From the NCBI GenBank assembly GCA_021776685.1, contig JAJFFJ010000154.1, positions 1 to 61,704 of the forward strand: a DNA stretch of 61,704 nt. Reading direction: 5' to 3'. Made by a program: the position numbers and the translations under genes. Each line of letters opens with the position of its first letter. The stretch's first letter is position 1. Below the pieces are notes generated by a model. It saw only the letters and a program-made list of their open reading frames with translations. It had not been told where the DNA came from and ran no database searches. This DNA comes from Alphaproteobacteria bacterium. GTDB lineage: Bacteria > Pseudomonadota > Alphaproteobacteria > Bin65. Positions 39,004 to 47,907 of this stretch are shown here, one piece after another.

Positions 39004-40524
39004 TCAGATTTTGCGGGCCTGGCCTTCCCAGAAGGGATCGCGCAGTTTTCGTTTGAATATCTTGCCTGAGTCTTCACGCGGCAGACTGTCGTGGAATTCC
39101 ACAACACGAGGCGCTTTATATCGGGCCAGCTTCTCCGTCACCAGAGCCTGAATGGCCTCGCTGGTCACGTCGCCATCTGCCTCCACCGCGGCGGCAATCG
39201 CTTCGCCATACTCCGGATCGGGAATCCCGAAGACGGCGCAGTCCCGAACCTGCGGATGACCGATGATCACCGCCTCGATCTCGCTGGGGAAGATATTGAC
39301 GCCGCCGGAGATGATCATGTCTTTGGCGCGGTCACACAGATACAGAAAGCCGTCTTCGTCGAAATACCCCACGTCGCCGTTGGAAAACCAGACCCCGCCC
39401 TGGGTCTCCGGGTCGAGATCAGGGCGGTTGCGGTAGGTGAACGCCGTGTTGTCGGTCAGCTTGATGAAAATCTCGCCTTGCTCGCCCATCGGGAGCGCAT
39501 CGCCGCCCTCGTTCCGGATTTCCACATCACGTCCCTCGAACAGCGGACCAACGGAGCCGGGTCGTTCCAGCCAGTCCTGGCTGCCGATAATGGTCGAGAT
39601 GCTGGCTTCCGTGGAGCCGTAATATTCCCAGATCACCGGGCCCCACCATTCGATCATGGCGCGCTTTACTTCCGGCGGACAGGGCGCAGCGCCGTGAATG
39701 ATGTGCTCGAGGGAACTCAGATCGTGACGGCTGCGCACCTCTTCCGGCAGGCGGAGCAGGCGCGTGAACATGGTCGGGACCATGTGCATATGGCTGAGCC
39801 CGCGCAGTTCGATCAGGCGCAGTAATTCCGCGGCGTCAAACCGTGGCATCAGGGTCATGTCGCCTTCCAGCCGCAGCGAGCTGGTCATGTAGGAATAAGT
39901 CGCGGAGTGATAGACAGGGCCGGTTAACGCCGCACTCATGCCGTGGCGCAGGCCAAACATTTCCGCCGCATACCTGCCGCCGAGTGCCAGCATCGCCGGG
40001 TCGGTCACTGCCCGGGTGACGCCCTTGGGCTGCGCCGTGGTGCCGGAGGTGTAGATCATCGTGAAGCGGCCGGTTACCGGATCGGCGAGCGGGGCGTTAT
40101 CATCAATCAGCGCCTGCCAGTTCAGAAAGCCGTCCGGCACCGGGGTTGCCGCCTGACCATAGGCGGCGGCTACCTCTACAGGCGTCTCGGCAACGATCAA
40201 CCGGGTGCCTTCCGGTACATGCCCTTCGACCACCGGCAGCAGATCCGCCTGGATCACCAGCGCCGCTGCACGGCAGTCGGCCAGGATCGCCGACACTTCG
40301 TCACCGCGCAGATGCCAGTTGATCGGCGTCGCATAGGCGCCGGCCAGATTGGCGGCCGTCACCGCCGTGGGAAACGGAAAATCATTGCGCATGAAGACGG
40401 CGACCACATCGCCGCCGCCAATGCCGAGCGCGCGCAGCCCTGCCGCGGCGCGCTGAGCATCTTCGCCCAGGGCCGGCTTTGTAATCGAGCGATTACCCAG
40501 CCAGATTGTGCCGTCAGGCAGCAT
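39004..40524 (-). CDS. AMP-binding acyl-CoA synthetase
   Basis: 506 aa. The adenylation motif is TMIYTSGTTAQPKGVTR (near residues 168-184), followed by YGSTEASISTIIG (A5), NGDVGYFDEDGFLYLCDRAK (A7/A8) and the C-terminal lysine motif REDSGKIFKRKLRD (A10). It activates a carboxylic acid to its CoA ester; the chain type is unclear. It is the third gene in a GST, monooxygenase, ligase, nitronate-monooxygenase operon. Confidence 0.93.
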   Translation of the reverse strand: MLPDGTIWLGNRSITKPALGEDAQRAAAGLRALGIGGGDVVAVFMRNDFPFPTAVTAANLAGAYATPINWHLRGDEVSAILADCRAAALVIQADLLPVVEGHVPEGTRLIVAETPVEVAAAYGQAATPVPDGFLNWQALIDDNAPLADPVTGRFTMIYTSGTTAQPKGVTRAVTDPAMLALGGRYAAEMFGLRHGMSAALTGPVYHSATYSYMTSSLRLEGDMTLMPRFDAAELLRLIELRGLSHMHMVPTMFTRLLRLPEEVRSRHDLSSLEHIIHGAAPCPPEVKRAMIEWWGPVIWEYYGSTEASISTIIGSQDWLERPGSVGPLFEGRDVEIRNEGGDALPMGEQGEIFIKLTDNTAFTYRNRPDLDPETQGGVWFSNGDVGYFDEDGFLYLCDRAKDMIISGGVNIFPSEIEAVIIGHPQVRDCAVFGIPDPEYGEAIAAAVEADGDVTSEAIQALVTEKLARYKAPRVVEFHDSLPREDSGKIFKRKLRDPFWEGQARKI

Positions 40525-40547
40525 GACAGGTCCGCGGTGTCGCCGGC

Positions 40548-40865
40548 CTATTCGGCAGCCAGATCGATATTTCCGCTGGCATTATCGACAATCACGGGCG
40601 TCTGGAAGTAGCGCACGTCGGGGCTGGCGCCGTATTTTTCTTTCAGCAGCGCGCGCCAGTCGTCGTTGAAGATGGCTTCCGCCGCGGCCCGGTCCTCGAA
40701 CAGATAGCAGCCGCCGCCGATGCCGGTCTCCGGATCGTGCAGATAGTATTTGCGGACCAGACCGGCCATGCCTTGATAGCGGGGGGCGGTTTCCTGGAAC
40801 AGTTTGGCAGCCGAGTCTTCGGTCAGACCGTCCGGCAGCTTGAAATTCACGATGGCGGTGATCAT
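40548..40865 (-). CDS. YdhR/ABM-like putative monooxygenase
   Basis: 105 aa from ATG 40865, which has a strong GAGGAG site 7-8 nt upstream; the frame is open further but that part only shadows the GST gene. The fold pattern (AIVNFKLPDGLTEDSAAKLF, then QGMAGLVRKYYLHDPETG, GGCYLFEDRAAAEAIF) matches the small dimeric ferredoxin-like YdhR family. Members are annotated as putative monooxygenases without a known substrate. It lies 23 bp before the CoA ligase. Confidence 0.88.
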   Translation of the reverse strand: MITAIVNFKLPDGLTEDSAAKLFQETAPRYQGMAGLVRKYYLHDPETGIGGGCYLFEDRAAAEAIFNDDWRALLKEKYGASPDVRYFQTPVIVDNASGNIDLAAE

Positions 40866-40915
40866 AGGTCTTCTCCTCTCAGGCGGTTTATTTTGTTCAA
40901 GGCATTCTAACGGGT

Positions 40916-41554
40916 TCAGGCTTTTTCCGGTAGCGGGTGGCCGGGAAGGATCTCGTAGGGGTGTTCCCAACCCGGCAGCGTCTTGACCCGGTCCAGCCAC
41001 GCCGCGATGCCTGGATAGGCGGCAAGATCGTAGCCCACTTCCTCCGGCCAGTAGAAATAGCCCGTCATGGAAATGTCCGCGATGGTCGGTCGGTTTCCGA
41101 CGATCCAGTCCCGCCCGGTCAGGTGTTTGTCGAGGACTTCCTGGGACTGGGTCATGCGGCCGTGCAGGAATTGCACCACATCGGTCTCGCCCGCCTTCAA
41201 AATCGTGCGCAGGAAACGAAGCGGCCCCATATAGCCGGCGCATTTCTGGTTGTCGAACAGCAGCCAGCGCAGGATTTCCCGGCGCTCATCCTCGCTCTCC
41301 CAGCGGAACTTGCCGAATTTCTCCGCCAGAAAGTCGAGGATCACACCCGACTGGCTGATCTTCGTATCGCCAAAGGCCAGGACCGGCGCCTCGCCCATTT
41401 CGTTGACATTTTCGCGGTACTCGGCGGAGCGGGTCTCGCCGGCAAAAAAGTCGACAAAGCGCGGCTCCCAGTCCGCACCCACCAGATTAAGCATCAAGGC
41501 GGCCCGGTAGCTGTTGCCGGACTGCGCGAAGCCGTAGAGCGTGTATTCGGCCAT
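40916..41554 (-). CDS. Glutathione S-transferase family protein
   Basis: 212 aa. The N-terminal thioredoxin-like domain begins YTLYGFAQSGNSYRAALMLN, with Ser at the catalytic position (SGNSYR), the cis-Pro strand GEAPVLAFGD, and the glutathione-binding Ser in ISQSGVILDFLAEKFG. The helical C-domain has the N-cap motif in NRPTIADISMTGYFYW. It conjugates or reduces with glutathione. First gene of the four-gene operon running to 37980. Confidence 0.93.
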   Translation of the reverse strand: MAEYTLYGFAQSGNSYRAALMLNLVGADWEPRFVDFFAGETRSAEYRENVNEMGEAPVLAFGDTKISQSGVILDFLAEKFGKFRWESEDERREILRWLLFDNQKCAGYMGPLRFLRTILKAGETDVVQFLHGRMTQSQEVLDKHLTGRDWIVGNRPTIADISMTGYFYWPEEVGYDLAAYPGIAAWLDRVKTLPGWEHPYEILPGHPLPEKA

Positions 41555-41584
41555 GAGTGTTCCTTCTCCCGGTGTGCTGAACGA

Positions 41585-41615
41585 CGTAGGGGCGGGTTTG
41601 AAACCCGCCCCTACG
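41585..41615. repeat. 31-bp perfect palindrome (REP-like)
   Basis: A 15-bp inverted repeat with a single central base: cgtaggggcgggttt-g-aaacccgcccctacg. It lies in the 84-bp gap between sdhB (ends at 41639) and the GST start (41554). It can form a very stable hairpin on both strands. It has no T-run, so it is not a classical terminator, but it is well placed to end or stabilise sdh mRNA. Palindromes of this kind occur as dispersed REP-like elements in many proteobacteria. Confidence 0.75.
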
Positions 41616-41638
41616 CTATCTCGACTTGTGCAAAAGGC

Positions 41639-42415
41639 CTACCGCCGCATCACCATCAGTTTCTTGATCTCGGCAATCGCCTTGGCCGGGTTCAAGTGCT
41701 TGGGGCAGGTCTTGGTGCAGTTCATGATCGTGTGGCAGCGGTAGAGCCGGAAGGGATCCTCCAGCTGGTCCAGCCGCTCGCCGGTAAATTCGTCCCGGCT
41801 GTCCGCGATCCAGCGATAGGCTTGCAACAGGACGGCAGGGCCCAGATAGCGGTCGCCGTTCCACCAGTAGCTCGGGCAGCTGGTTGAGCAGGAGAAGCAA
41901 AGGACGCATTCCCACATGCCGTCCAGCTTGGCGCGCTCTTCCTCGCTCTGCAGCCGCTCCCGCTCCGGCGCGGGCGTATGGGTCTTGAGCCACGGCTCGA
42001 CCGAGGCGAGCTGGGCGTACATCTGGTTCAGGTCCGGCACCAGATCCTTGATCACCGGCATGTGGGGCAGCGGATAGATCTTCACGTCACCCTTGATGTC
42101 CGACAGATGTGTCGTGCACGCGAGCGTGTTGGTGCCGTCGATGTTGAACGCGCAGGAGCCGCAGACCCCTTCCCGGCAGGAGCGCCGGAAGGTAAGCGTC
42201 GCGTCCATCTCGTTTTTGATCTTGATAACCGCGTCCAGCACCATCGGCCCGCAGGTGTCCATGTCCAACTCATAGGTGTCGAGGCGCGGGTTGGCGTCCT
42301 GGTCCGGGTCGTACCGGTAGATATGGAAACGGCGGATATTGGTGGCGCCCTGAGGCGCCTTCCAGACCTTGCCCTTGCCGACTTTCGAGTTTCGCGGCAG
42401 TGAGAATTCAACCAT
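41639..42415 (-). CDS. sdhB: Succinate dehydrogenase iron-sulfur subunit
   Basis: 258 aa. All three cluster motifs are present: [21 protein letters not shown] for 2Fe-2S split as CREGVCGSC plus a downstream Cys, [17 protein letters not shown] for 4Fe-4S, and [17 protein letters not shown] for 3Fe-4S. It passes electrons from SdhA to ubiquinone at the inner membrane. It is the last gene of sdhCDAB, 51 bp after sdhA. Confidence 0.98.
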   Translation of the reverse strand: MVEFSLPRNSKVGKGKVWKAPQGATNIRRFHIYRYDPDQDANPRLDTYELDMDTCGPMVLDAVIKIKNEMDATLTFRRSCREGVCGSCAFNIDGTNTLACTTHLSDIKGDVKIYPLPHMPVIKDLVPDLNQMYAQLASVEPWLKTHTPAPERERLQSEEERAKLDGMWECVLCFSCSTSCPSYWWNGDRYLGPAVLLQAYRWIADSRDEFTGERLDQLEDPFRLYRCHTIMNCTKTCPKHLNPAKAIAEIKKLMVMRR

Positions 42416-42466
42416 GCGTGTTTCCCAAGTCGTGACCGTCGCCCAATTTACTGGTGCCGGTCAAAA

Positions 42467-44254
42467 TCAATACACCCGTTCTTTCGGCGGGATCGGCTGC
42501 ACCTCGTTGGTCAGCGTATTCATGTGCACGGGGCGATAGTCGATGCGGACGCCGCCGCCCTCGTCGCACCAGCTGACCGTATGCTTCATCCACTGGTCGT
42601 CGTTGCGGTCCGGGAAGTCTTCGCGGGCATGGGCGCCCCGGCTCTCCTCGCGATTGACCGCGGACTTGATCGACACCATGGCCTGATAGATCAGATTGTC
42701 GAATTCCATGGTCTCCACCAGATCGGAGTTCCAGATCATCGAACTGTCTTCCACCTTCAGGTCCTGACGCATGGCCCAGACCTGCTCCAGCTTCTCGACG
42801 CCTTCCTGCAACACCTCGCCGGTGCGGAAGACGGCGCAGTGATTCTGCATCACCCGCTGCATCTCCAGCCGCGCATGGGATGTGGAGGTGGAACCCTTGG
42901 CGTAACGGAACCTGTCCAGCCGGTCCAGCGCCAGGTCAGCAGCGCCATTTTTCAGCGGCTTGTGGCTTTCGCCGGGCTCGATGGTCTCTGCGCAGTGGAT
43001 CGCGGCCGCGCGGCCAAAAACCACCAGATCAAGCAGCGAATTTGAGCCGAGCCTGTTGGCGCCATGGACGGAGACGCAGGCTGCCTCGCCAATGGCCATC
43101 AGCCCCTGCACGGTCGTATCCGGGTTGCCATCCTTGGGGATCAGCGCCTGGCCTCTGTAGTTGGTCGGCACACCGCCCATATTGTAGTGGCAGGTGGGCA
43201 GGACGGGGATCGGCTCTTTGGTGACGTCGACACCCGCGAAGATTTGGGCGCTTTCAGAAATACCAGGCAGGCGTTTGCCGATGACCTCAGGGTCCAGATG
43301 GTCGATATGCAGGAAGATGTGGTCGCCATCCTCGCCCACACCGCGCCCCTCGCGGATTTCCATGGTCATGGATCGGCTGACCACGTCCCGCGATGCGAGG
43401 TCCTTCGCGGATGGCGCATAGCGCTCCATGAAGCGCTCGCCCTCGCTGTTGGTGAGGAAACCGCCCTCCCCGCGCACGCCTTCGGTGATCAGCACGCCGG
43501 CGCCATAAATGCCGGTGGGATGAAACTGGATGAACTCCATGTCCTGGGCCGGCAGGCCGGCGCGCAGCGCCATGGCCGTGCCGTCGCCAGTCTGGGTGTG
43601 CGCGCCCGTGCAGGAGAAGTAGACCCGGCCATAGCCGCCGGTCGCCAGAACAGTCTGGTGCGCCCGGAAGATATGGATGGAGCCGTCGTCCAGGTTCCAC
43701 GCGACAACGCCCATCACCTCGCCATCCTCGACCAGCAGGTCGAGGGCGAAATACTCGATGAAGAACTCGGCATTATGCTTGAGCGACTGCTGGTAAAGCG
43801 TATGCAGAATGGCGTGACCGGTACGGTCGGCTGCAGCGGCGGTCCGCTGGGCAATGCCCTCGCCATAATTGGTGGTCATGCCGCCGAAAGCGCGCTGGTA
43901 GATCTTTCCCTCGGGCGTGCGGCTGAAGGGCACGCCATAATGCTCCAGCTCGATGACGGCCGCGGCCGCCTCCTTGCACATATATTCAATGGCGTCCTGG
44001 TCGCCGAGCCAGTCCGAGCCCTTGACGGTGTCGTACATGTGCCAGCGCCAGTCGTCGTCGCCCATGTTGCCAAGCGCCGCCGAGATACCGCCCTGGGCCG
44101 CCACGGTGTGGGACCGGGTTGGAAAGACCTTGGTGATGCACGCAGTCTTCAGGCCTTTTTCCGCCATGCCGAAGGTGGCGCGCAGACCCGCACCGCCGGC
44201 GCCGACGACAACGACATCATATTCGTGGGTAGTGATTTCGTAGGCTTTCGCCAT
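42467..44254 (-). CDS. sdhA: Succinate dehydrogenase flavoprotein subunit
   Basis: 595 aa. FAD-binding [20 protein letters not shown] is near residues 15-34, with the covalent flavin His in [11 protein letters not shown]. Substrate-site motifs are [13 protein letters not shown], the ARDVVSRSM-type Arg loop ([13 protein letters not shown]), PTCHYNMGG, and [13 protein letters not shown]. It oxidises succinate to fumarate. Compared with the paralogue at 57.0 kb it keeps every succinate-site residue. It is separated from sdhD by a 195-bp gap filled with tandem repeats. Confidence 0.98.
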   Translation of the reverse strand: MAKAYEITTHEYDVVVVGAGGAGLRATFGMAEKGLKTACITKVFPTRSHTVAAQGGISAALGNMGDDDWRWHMYDTVKGSDWLGDQDAIEYMCKEAAAAVIELEHYGVPFSRTPEGKIYQRAFGGMTTNYGEGIAQRTAAAADRTGHAILHTLYQQSLKHNAEFFIEYFALDLLVEDGEVMGVVAWNLDDGSIHIFRAHQTVLATGGYGRVYFSCTGAHTQTGDGTAMALRAGLPAQDMEFIQFHPTGIYGAGVLITEGVRGEGGFLTNSEGERFMERYAPSAKDLASRDVVSRSMTMEIREGRGVGEDGDHIFLHIDHLDPEVIGKRLPGISESAQIFAGVDVTKEPIPVLPTCHYNMGGVPTNYRGQALIPKDGNPDTTVQGLMAIGEAACVSVHGANRLGSNSLLDLVVFGRAAAIHCAETIEPGESHKPLKNGAADLALDRLDRFRYAKGSTSTSHARLEMQRVMQNHCAVFRTGEVLQEGVEKLEQVWAMRQDLKVEDSSMIWNSDLVETMEFDNLIYQAMVSIKSAVNREESRGAHAREDFPDRNDDQWMKHTVSWCDEGGGVRIDYRPVHMNTLTNEVQPIPPKERVY

Positions 44255-44265
44255 GTTGAGTCTCT

Positions 44266-44437
44266 CTTTGGTCTACCGCTTCGCTGCTTGAGACCGGTTT
44301 CTTTGGCCTACCGCTTCGCTGCTTGAGGCCGTTTCTTTGGCCTACCGCTTCGTTGCTTGAGGCCGTTTTCTTTGGTCTACCGCTTCGCTGCCTGAGCCGC
44401 TTTCATTAGCCTATCGCTGCGTTGCCTGAGACTGGTT
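44266..44437 (-). repeat. Five tandem 34-35-bp repeats between sdhD and sdhA
   Basis: Copies start at 44266, 44301, 44335, 44370 and 44404. Plus-strand consensus: ctttggcctaccgcttcgctgcttgaggccgtt, written here in two parts as ctttggcctaccgcttcg + ctgcttgaggccgtt. Copies 1-4 are near-identical; copy 5 is more diverged. Each unit carries flanking ggcct/aggcc arms able to pair. The 34/35 period is not a multiple of three, so it is not coding. It fills almost the whole sdhD-sdhA gap on the operon mRNA. It has no unique spacers, so it is not CRISPR. Confidence 0.85.
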
Positions 44438-44449
44438 CCTGCTTTTTCT

Positions 44450-44854
44450 TTATCCGCCGGCGACCGGTGCTGCCCGGCCAAACACGATCCAAAGCTGCGC
44501 CAGGATCGCTGCCAGGCCAAGGACAATAGCCGCGTAGCGGATGCCGACGATCAGGGTCAGTTTCAGCCACTCTTTATGGACGTAGTCCTCAATCACGGCC
44601 TGCATACCCAACTGTCCGTGATGAAACGCCGCGACAATAAACAGGATCATCAATCCCGCGTTCCAGGGCTGGCCCAGCCAGGCAAGCGCCGCAGCATGAG
44701 GCGCGCCCACATGGGTGACCACACCAACGACGAACCAAAGGGTCAGCGGGATCAAAGCGATCGCCGTCAGGCGCTGCGCCCACCAATGCTCGACGCCTTC
44801 TTTCGCTGCACCGAGGCCGCGCACGCGGCCCATGGGAGTCCGAAAATCTGTCAT
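44450..44854 (-). CDS. sdhD: Succinate dehydrogenase membrane anchor subunit
   Basis: 134 aa. Starts TDFRTPMGRVRGLGAAKEGV, followed by HWWAQRLTAIALIPLTLWFV, typical of alphaproteobacterial SdhD. Three membrane segments lie at about residues 27-50, 60-83 and 101-125. The haem-ligand-type His is in the second helix region (FHHGQLGMQAVIEDYVH). With SdhC it forms the quinone site. It is 9 bp after sdhC. Confidence 0.95.
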   Translation of the reverse strand: MTDFRTPMGRVRGLGAAKEGVEHWWAQRLTAIALIPLTLWFVVGVVTHVGAPHAAALAWLGQPWNAGLMILFIVAAFHHGQLGMQAVIEDYVHKEWLKLTLIVGIRYAAIVLGLAAILAQLWIVFGRAAPVAGG

Positions 44855-44863
44855 CTCTGCCTC

Positions 44864-45268
44864 CTACAACAGGCCATAGGCGATGACCCAGGCGACCACC
44901 GTCAGCAACACTGCAGCCAGCAATGCCAGAATCCCGGTGGCCTTCGCCGGACCCAACGCCAGCGCGCCGCCGGCGTCCCAGATCAGATGTCGGATGCCAT
45001 TACACAGGTGATAGAAGAGGCAGAGGGTCCAGCCGAACAGCATGATCCGGCCCAGCCAGGTACCCCAGAACCATTGCGATGTTGCGTAATGTTCGCCGCC
45101 GGCTGCCGCGGCAATGATCCACCAGCCAAAGGCAACCGTGCCGATGACGAGCGCGATGCCGGTGAGCCGGTGCAGAATTGACAGCGCCATGGTCCACTGC
45201 CAGCGGTAAATGCCGATATGCGGTGACAGCGGCCGCGGCCGCGCCACCGGCGCGTCGTTCGATGCCAT
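44864..45268 (-). CDS. sdhC: Succinate dehydrogenase cytochrome b556 subunit
   Basis: 134 aa. RPLSPHIGIYRWQWTMALSI and SILHRLTGIAL near residues 30-40 are the SdhC signature, and the haem His is in FYHLCNGIRHLIWDAG. Three membrane segments. It anchors the complex and binds haem b and ubiquinone. First gene of sdhCDAB; the 139-bp gap upstream (45269-45407) should hold its promoter. I see no clear operator there. Confidence 0.97.
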   Translation of the reverse strand: MASNDAPVARPRPLSPHIGIYRWQWTMALSILHRLTGIALVIGTVAFGWWIIAAAAGGEHYATSQWFWGTWLGRIMLFGWTLCLFYHLCNGIRHLIWDAGGALALGPAKATGILALLAAVLLTVVAWVIAYGLL

Positions 45269-45407
45269 AGGGTGTTCTCCCTCAGGAGCGCCAATGCCGG
45301 CAAACCGAGCCAGCGCGGCAGTAGAATTCGTGCTTTGGGTTTAGTGCCCACCCCCACCCAAGTCAACGCGACGGCGTGGCTTCAACCGCTGGGCGGGGAT
45401 GGATGGA

Positions 45408-46313
45408 TCAGACCGAGGCAATCTTCACGGCGAGGGCCAACAATCGATGCGCCTCCGCCACATGGAGATTTTCCACCAACCGGCCGTCAACAACGACCAC
45501 GCCCTTGCCGTCAGCCGCCGCAACCTCGAAGGCGGCGATGATCTTGCGCGCGTCGGTCAACTCCTGCTCTGACGGCGCGAAGGCGTCGTTGGCGGCGGCG
45601 ATCTGCTTTGGATGGATCAGGGTTTTGCCATCGAACCCCAGTTCACGTCCCTGGCGGCAGGCGCGCGCCAGGCCGTCGTCGTCTTCCAGGTTCAGATGCA
45701 CGCCGTCGACGATGGCCAGACCATTGGCGCGTGCCGCCATAACAGCCATGCTGAGAGGCGCGAGAAGCGGAAGCCTGTCCGCCGTATGCAGCGTGCGCAT
45801 GTCCTTCGCCAGATCGGAGGTCCCCATGACGAAGGCGGTCAACCGGGACGACGCCGCGGCGATCTCTGCCGCATGGAGCACTCCCAGAGGCGTCTCGATC
45901 ATGCACATGATGGCCATATCCGCAGGCGCGCCCCACTGGTCCATCAGGCTTTCCAGGTGCCAGACCTGATCTTCACTCTCAACTTTGGGCAGGAGGATCG
46001 CGTCGGCGCCGCTGACCGCCACCTTGGGCAGGTCGAAATGCCCCCACGCTGCATCGAAACCGTTGACCCGGATAATCACCTCGCGCTGGCCATAGCCACC
46101 GGCCTTCACCGCCGCCACGGCCTGTTCCCGGGCCCGTTCCTTTTCCGCCGGCGCCACCGCGTCTTCCAGATCGAAAATCACGCCATCCGCTGGCAGATCC
46201 CGCGCCTTCTCCAACGCCCGCGCGTTGGATGCCGGCATGTAGAGGAGCGAACGACGAGGCCGAGCCGTCGGGTTATCAAGGTTTTCAGATACCAGGGGGT
46301 CAGGTGAGGTCAT
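45408..46313 (-). CDS. CoA-ester lyase (CitE/malyl-CoA lyase family)
   Basis: 301 aa from ATG 46313; an earlier in-frame start adds 23 residues that extend into the divergent pdxY leader. HpcH/HpaI aldolase-type motifs: RSLLYMPASNARALEKAR, DGVIFDLEDAVAP, MCMIETPLGVLHAAE, FVMGTSDLAKDM and GKTLIHPKQI. Members cleave malyl-CoA, methylmalyl-CoA or citramalyl-CoA. Context next to sdh suggests a link between glyoxylate/acetyl-CoA and TCA carbon, but the substrate is not proven. Confidence 0.9.
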   Translation of the reverse strand: MTSPDPLVSENLDNPTARPRRSLLYMPASNARALEKARDLPADGVIFDLEDAVAPAEKERAREQAVAAVKAGGYGQREVIIRVNGFDAAWGHFDLPKVAVSGADAILLPKVESEDQVWHLESLMDQWGAPADMAIMCMIETPLGVLHAAEIAAASSRLTAFVMGTSDLAKDMRTLHTADRLPLLAPLSMAVMAARANGLAIVDGVHLNLEDDDGLARACRQGRELGFDGKTLIHPKQIAAANDAFAPSEQELTDARKIIAAFEVAAADGKGVVVVDGRLVENLHVAEAHRLLALAVKIASV

Positions 46314-46392
46314 GGTAAATGGATCGTTAACGCTTTCGGTGATAGAGCATGACGCTAACCTTTTGCGCCAGAGCTGTCTCAATCATCTGCAG

Positions 46393-47241
46393 ATGAGCAT
46401 ACTTTCTATCCAGTCTTTCGTCTCCTATGGCCGCGTCGGCAACCGCGCGGCGTCCTTTGCGCTGGAACGGCTGGGTCACGAGGTCTGGCCGATCAACACG
46501 GTGACTTTTTCCAACCACCCGGCCTTCGGCAGCCATAAAGGCGGCATTCACCATCCAGACGACATCCGCGATATTGTCAGCGAGCTGGAGGCCAGAGGCG
46601 CCTTAGAGCGTTGCCGCGCGGTGATCTCCGGCTATCTGGGCGACCCGAAGACCGGCGAAGCATTGCTCGAAGTGGTCGACAAGGTGCGCCGGGCGAACCC
46701 GGAGGCGCTGTTCATTCTGGATCCGGTGATGGGCGAGAAAGACGGCGGCGCCTATGTGCCGGAAGCGCTGCAGGAATTTTATAAAGACCAGGCCGCCGCC
46801 CGGGCGGATGTGCTGATGCCCAACGCCTGGGAGCTCTCCTACCTGACCGGTGAAGAATTCGACGACGTCGACGCCGCCGCCAACGCCGCCAAAAAACTCC
46901 TGGAGTTGGGCCCGAGCGCGGTGGTCGTCAGCGGCATCCGCCATGATGATGAGGTGAGCGTTTTGCTGGTGGCCGGCGATCAGGCCTTCCAGGCGACCAC
47001 ACCTTATGTGGATGTGAAAAGCCACGGCGCAGGCGATCTGTTCGCCGCCATGTTCCTCGGCAACTATCTGAACCGCGGTGACGCCCGCTGGGCAGTCGCC
47101 CGGGCCATGTCGGCCACTTACGGTATCCTGCGCCGAACCAAGGAATCCGAAGCCGATTCTCTGGCCATCGTTCCTGGCCAACGCGAGATCATCAGCCCCA
47201 CCGAACGGGTGGCTGCACTGCCGCTTTGGGCGACGCCCTAG
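46393..47241 (+). CDS. pdxY: Pyridoxal kinase PdxY
   Basis: 282 aa from ATG 46393, the family start SILSIQSFVSYGRVGNRAAS. Later motifs are FSNHPAFGSHKGGIH, FILDPVMGEKDGGAYV, MPNAWELSYLTGEEF and the anion-hole region KSHGAGDLFAAMFLG with its catalytic Asp. It phosphorylates pyridoxal for PLP salvage. It is divergent from the CoA-ester lyase and convergent with the CPBP gene, 9 bp away. Confidence 0.95.
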   Translation: MSILSIQSFVSYGRVGNRAASFALERLGHEVWPINTVTFSNHPAFGSHKGGIHHPDDIRDIVSELEARGALERCRAVISGYLGDPKTGEALLEVVDKVRRANPEALFILDPVMGEKDGGAYVPEALQEFYKDQAAARADVLMPNAWELSYLTGEEFDDVDAAANAAKKLLELGPSAVVVSGIRHDDEVSVLLVAGDQAFQATTPYVDVKSHGAGDLFAAMFLGNYLNRGDARWAVARAMSATYGILRRTKESEADSLAIVPGQREIISPTERVAALPLWATP

Positions 47242-47250
47242 TCCCCTGTC

Positions 47251-47880
47251 TCACATGAAATTCGTGGCCACCAGGCCGATGAAAGTGAAGGCGTTGACGC
47301 CCATGTGGCTGATCACCGTCCAGCCGATACGCTCTGTGCGCCAGGCGATCACGGCCCAGACCGCGCCGAGGAACGCTGCACCTCCCACCATCGCCAGCGG
47401 CCCGCCTTCGACGACGACGCCGTGGGCAAAGGTCAGCGGCACGTGCCAGGCGACAAACAACACCCAGCCGAGCGCCTGAAACGGCCATCGGCCAACCGAT
47501 TGCTCCAACCACGCGCCGCGCCAGAAAAACTCCTCGAGCACACCGTTGATGGCGGCGGCGGCGAACGCGATGCCCACGACCACCGCTGTGACACCGGGCG
47601 GCAGTTTGGCGATGCTGACCACACCGATCAGCACGACGAGCCCGACGGCGAGCCACGGCACCCACCGGTATTGGCCCACAGCCAGACCAAACCGCGTGCG
47701 CAAGCTGCGCCGCGACTGGAAGATCAACCCCATGGGCAGGCAGAAGGCGAACCAATAGATGCAGAACACCGCCAGATAACCGTGTGCCGGCCCCAGCCTT
47801 TTGGTCAGCTCCGGCACCAGCCAGAACATCACAGCGATCATCACCGCCGACGCGAACACCAAAGCGAATGGTTTCTGCAA
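47251..47880 (-). CDS. CPBP-family intramembrane metalloprotease
   Basis: 209 aa. Six or so hydrophobic segments. The CPBP/Abi active-site motifs are all there: EEFFWRGAWLE (EExxxR) near residue 115, HVPLTFAHG about 30 residues later, and ISHMGVNAFTF near the C-terminus. The family resembles Rce1 and includes both proteases and immunity-like proteins. No bacteriocin gene is next to it. It starts 27 bp downstream of the HsaA-like gene on the same strand. Confidence 0.9.
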   Translation of the reverse strand: MQKPFALVFASAVMIAVMFWLVPELTKRLGPAHGYLAVFCIYWFAFCLPMGLIFQSRRSLRTRFGLAVGQYRWVPWLAVGLVVLIGVVSIAKLPPGVTAVVVGIAFAAAAINGVLEEFFWRGAWLEQSVGRWPFQALGWVLFVAWHVPLTFAHGVVVEGGPLAMVGGAAFLGAVWAVIAWRTERIGWTVISHMGVNAFTFIGLVATNFM

Positions 47881-47907
47881 GGCCCCTCCCCTTAGATAAT
47901 CGGGCGC

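Noticed and set aside
40866-41243. N-terminal extension of the YdhR-like monooxygenase
   Set aside because: The extension only shadows the GST gene; the strong ribosome site at ATG 40865 and the 105-aa family length settle the start.
44266-44437. CRISPR-like array
   Set aside because: Repeats are directly adjacent with no unique spacers, and no cas gene is present.
47251-47880. CPBP protein as bacteriocin immunity
   Set aside because: No bacteriocin or peptide-export gene is near; plain membrane protease is the safer call.
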